Positions 6,786 through 8,116 of a DNA stretch of 8,116 bases are shown here, in pieces. This DNA is from Clostridia bacterium (lineage in GTDB: Bacteria; Bacillota; Clostridia; Oscillospirales; CAG-272): contig JAFVRI010000223.1 in the NCBI GenBank assembly GCA_017504335.1, forward strand, positions 1-8,116. Reading direction: 5' to 3'. Below the pieces are notes generated by a model. The model was not told the DNA's origin. It searched no databases and worked only from the letters and a program-made list of their open reading frames with translations. The translations under genes were made by a program, and so were the position numbers. Position 1 is the first letter of the stretch. The number at the start of each line of letters is the position of its first letter.

Positions 6786-7145
6786 TTACAGAGGAGAAGC
6801 GGGATCGGGAATCATAATCGCCGGCTGAACCGAAATGATGGAGGGAAAGATGGGAACATTATGGAAGAAGAGGGGCTGATAGCCATCCAGAAACACATCC
6901 ACGTGATAAACCGAGTAGGGAGTGTCTCCCTGCGGAGTTTCGGATTGGGAGAGAGAGGGTGTGGCAAGAGCTACGGGAGAGGTTTTTCCGTCTCGGTCGG
7001 TACGGAGAGAGTAGAGAATACCGGAGTCCTCGGCACTTCCTCCTCGAATGTTGACCGTGGCATTTTCCAAGGGAATGGCTCCTTGGGCGGTGGATACCTT
7101 TACAACCAAAAAGCCCGTGGAGGGAGTCATTGCGGGGTCATTCAT
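6786..7145 (-). CDS. Single-domain beta-sandwich protein, carboxypeptidase-regulatory/transthyretin-like
   Basis: The 119-residue product has the pattern of a small prealbumin-like or carboxypeptidase D regulatory-like beta sandwich. A G-F-L-V-V-K-V strand (11-17) is followed by a strand with A-x-V-N-I, then T-D-R-D-G-K-T (a typical turn between strands) and Y-S-V-Y-H-V-D-V-F-L-D-G-Y (near 78-89), and it ends in a hydrophobic strand and a proline-rich tail. Such modules are usually structural or binding domains attached to larger surface proteins, whereas here one stands alone. No signal peptide, membrane segment or sortase motif is visible. The start at 7145 is supported by AAAGGAAG about eight bases upstream. 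The next gene begins 15 bases after the stop, so it is co-transcribed with the SpoIID-like gene. It may pack against or scaffold the peptidoglycan-binding partners (inference). The family name is fairly likely, the function unknown. Confidence 0.72.
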   Translation of the reverse strand: MNDPAMTPSTGFLVVKVSTAQGAIPLENATVNIRGGSAEDSGILYSLRTDRDGKTSPVALATPSLSQSETPQGDTPYSVYHVDVFLDGYQPLFFHNVPIFPSIISVQPAIMIPDPASPL

Positions 7146-7206
7146 AGACAGCGCTTCCTTTCTATTATGATTTCCCTTTCAGTATATGCATCCTCCCCCT
7201 TGTGGG

Positions 7207-7833
7207 TTAAAGAGAACCGAGAATTCCGACCGCGTCGGAAAGACAGATGGGTGTGCCGTGCTCCGACAAAAAATGTAAGGTGCCCTCAGCGGACTCGGCG
7301 CTTCCGTATTCCCTGATGAAGGAAAACTCATCCAAGGGAAGATAGCCCGTGGTGTCCATTCCGTCCAGAAGAAGATAATAGGAGTGATTGTCCCCCGCAT
7401 AGGCGGCACTCTCCCCACCGTAGCCGATATCAAAGAGCCGTCGGCAGACCGTCAGAAGCCAATCCATGGTTTCAAATCGGAAGGCTCCCGTTCGTTGGGG
7501 AAGAGAATCACTTCGATGCTCCCACTTGCAATGGAGAATTGGCTCGGCGTACAGATCGGCGGGCGCGTCGGAATCCTTGCGCGGCAGATCGCCCAGCTTG
7601 CTGACAAAGATCTCACAGCCTCCGTCACGGGAGGGAAAGATCTGAAGCAGAACTCTGTGACCGTCGGTATGGAAGGAAACCCGTTTTTTGGCGAGACTGA
7701 GCAGATCCCATAGCATCCGCTTGGTATCGGTGTTGGCGTAATCCAGATCCTCGGTAGCCACCCCGTAGCCGTCCAGATCCTCCCGCGTCAGCATGACCTT
7801 GAGCTTACGGTCGCTGATCATAATCATATCCAT
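7207..7833 (-). CDS. mecA: MecA-family adaptor protein for ClpC
   Basis: The 208-residue product has the two-domain plan and length of MecA (about 218 residues in Bacillus subtilis). The N-terminal domain (about 1-80) shows the family signatures K-x-K-V-x-L-T-x-E-D-L (near 10-20), D-L-D-Y (29-32) and F-P-S-x-D-G-G-x-E-I-F-V (66-77). This half usually binds the substrate. A variable, charged linker follows (about 81-114). The C-terminal half (about 115-208), which binds ClpC and promotes its hexamer assembly, shows F-E-T-M-D (120-124), L-x-x-x-C-R-R-L (127-133), S-Y-Y-L-L-L (151-156) and S-E-H-G-T near 190-194. MecA delivers substrates such as ComK in Bacillus. The target here is unknown. I start at ATG 7833: AAAGG sits about nine bases upstream, the homology begins there, and the longer open frame upstream crosses the probable promoter. 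The gene lies 61 bases ahead of the cell-wall cassette, with no terminator seen between. Confidence 0.87.
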   Translation of the reverse strand: MDMIMISDRKLKVMLTREDLDGYGVATEDLDYANTDTKRMLWDLLSLAKKRVSFHTDGHRVLLQIFPSRDGGCEIFVSKLGDLPRKDSDAPADLYAEPILHCKWEHRSDSLPQRTGAFRFETMDWLLTVCRRLFDIGYGGESAAYAGDNHSYYLLLDGMDTTGYLPLDEFSFIREYGSAESAEGTLHFLSEHGTPICLSDAVGILGSL

Positions 7834-7869
7834 AGGATGTATCCTTTCTTGTTGTGGTTTCGTATTACA

Positions 7870-7898
7870 ATTATAATCCCGACATGGGAAAAATGGTA
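7870..7898 (-). promoter_or_regulatory. Probable sigma-A promoter for mecA and possibly the downstream operon
   Basis: On the minus strand a perfect TATAAT (7870-7875) lies about 36 bases upstream of the mecA ATG. The -35 position 17 bases away is TACCAT (7893-7898), a poor match to consensus, which may mean modest or activator-dependent expression. Confidence 0.5.
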
Positions 7899-7924
7899 CC
7901 CCTAAAAATATGGAAATTCCGCTC

Positions 7925-7954
7925 TTGACGGACACCGAGGCGGCATGATATAAT
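7925..7954 (+). promoter_or_regulatory. Strong sigma-A promoter for the right-edge gene
   Basis: TTGACG (7925-7930) is followed by an 18-base spacer and a perfect TATAAT (7949-7954), preceded by TG one base upstream (7946-7947), which is the extended -10 element. Transcription should begin near 7961, about 26 bases before the ATG at 7987. Confidence 0.8.
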
Positions 7955-7986
7955 AGAGGAAGAATAAAAAGGAAGGGAGGAGAGCC

Positions 7987-8116
7987 ATGCGATACAATGA
8001 GGAAAAGGGTACCGTTGAGCTGTCGGTAGAGGAGCTTTGCGGGATGACCGCGGGAGGCGGAGATCTTGGTGGATATGCGCGGGATTTCTCTTCCCACGGT
8101 CGCCTGTCTCTGTCAC
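7987..8116 (+). CDS. N-terminal part of an unidentified protein (runs off right edge)
   Basis: A frame of 43 complete codons opens at ATG 7987 and continues past the window end. The start has a strong GGGAGG ribosome binding site (7975-7980) six bases upstream and a strong promoter before that, so a real gene is likely. The visible residues are hydrophilic, with V-E-L-S-V-E-E-L-C near residues 10-18, a glycine-rich stretch (22-30) and R-D-F-S-S-H-G-R near 32-39. There is no signal peptide. The Val-Glu-Leu-Ser-Val-x-Glu-Leu-Cys opening faintly recalls clostridial proteins that fuse a PD-(D/E)XK nuclease region to a DinG-like helicase, but the fragment is far too short to assign a family, and I would treat it as hypothetical. 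It diverges from mecA across 153 bases. Confidence 0.65.
   Translation, partial: MRYNEEKGTVELSVEELCGMTAGGGDLGGYARDFSSHGRLSLS

Noticed and set aside
7164..7189. Sporulation sigma-E-like promoter ahead of the 119-residue gene (minus strand GCATATAC, 12 bases, CATAATAG)
   Set aside because: The -35-like part fits fairly well, but the spacer is about two bases short, only CATA of the -10 matches, and transcription would start inside the ribosome binding site. It is attractive given the SpoIID-like product, but not supported well enough to annotate.
6078..7316. Plus-strand open frame of about 410 codons opposite the SpoIID-like gene and its neighbour
   Set aside because: It crosses two well-supported minus-strand genes and their intergenic gaps, is low in recognisable structure and has a glycine-rich composition typical of antisense translation.
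7834..8097. N-terminal extension of the mecA frame to 8097
   Set aside because: The extension runs through both divergent promoters and the start of the right-edge gene, shows no MecA similarity, and lacks a ribosome binding site at its first ATG.

Overview
The window looks like a Gram-positive, low-to-mid GC, anaerobic and probably spore-forming Clostridia-type genome (Oscillospiraceae/Christensenellales-like gut lineages would fit). The grounds are strong AGGAGG-type ribosome binding sites, sigma-A type promoters, a ClpC with a UVR middle segment, a MecA-type adaptor, and a SpoIID-family peptidoglycan protein. Nothing in it looks like a phage, an insertion sequence, a CRISPR array or an RNA gene. 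This taxonomic guess is inference from family content only.

Layout, left to right. At 1-198 (minus) is the N-terminal part of an unrecognised membrane protein that runs off the left edge. A divergent intergenic region (199-347) carries a promoter for each side. At 348-2198 (plus) is a GH127/DUF1680 family glycoside hydrolase (beta-L-arabinofuranosidase fold) with the family's Glu-x-Cys and Cys-Cys zinc/catalytic motifs. It ends in a bidirectional terminator hairpin (2199-2250) shared with the convergent clpC.

The main block is on the minus strand, read from 7833 down to 2253: a MecA-family adaptor (7833-7207); a 119-residue single-domain beta-sandwich protein resembling carboxypeptidase-regulatory/transthyretin-like domains (7145-6786); a SpoIID/amidase-enhancer domain fused to three peptidoglycan-binding repeats (6770-5370); a 172-residue protein with two more such repeats (5351-4833); then, after a 150-base leader with its own probable promoter, clpC (4682-2253). 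The three middle genes are separated by 15 and 18 bases and are almost certainly one operon. mecA (61-base gap, no terminator seen) probably leads it, and read-through into clpC is possible. None of the three cell-wall-type proteins has a visible signal peptide or membrane anchor. That suggests a mother-cell or spore-coat type role rather than ordinary export.

MecA proteins hand substrates to ClpC, so adaptor and unfoldase bracket a cell-wall/spore-type gene cassette. This is the most interesting feature of the window. To the right (7834-7986) a divergent promoter pair drives mecA leftwards and, rightwards, an incomplete gene beginning at 7987 whose product cannot be identified with confidence. 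No gene-free stretch exceeds about 155 bases.
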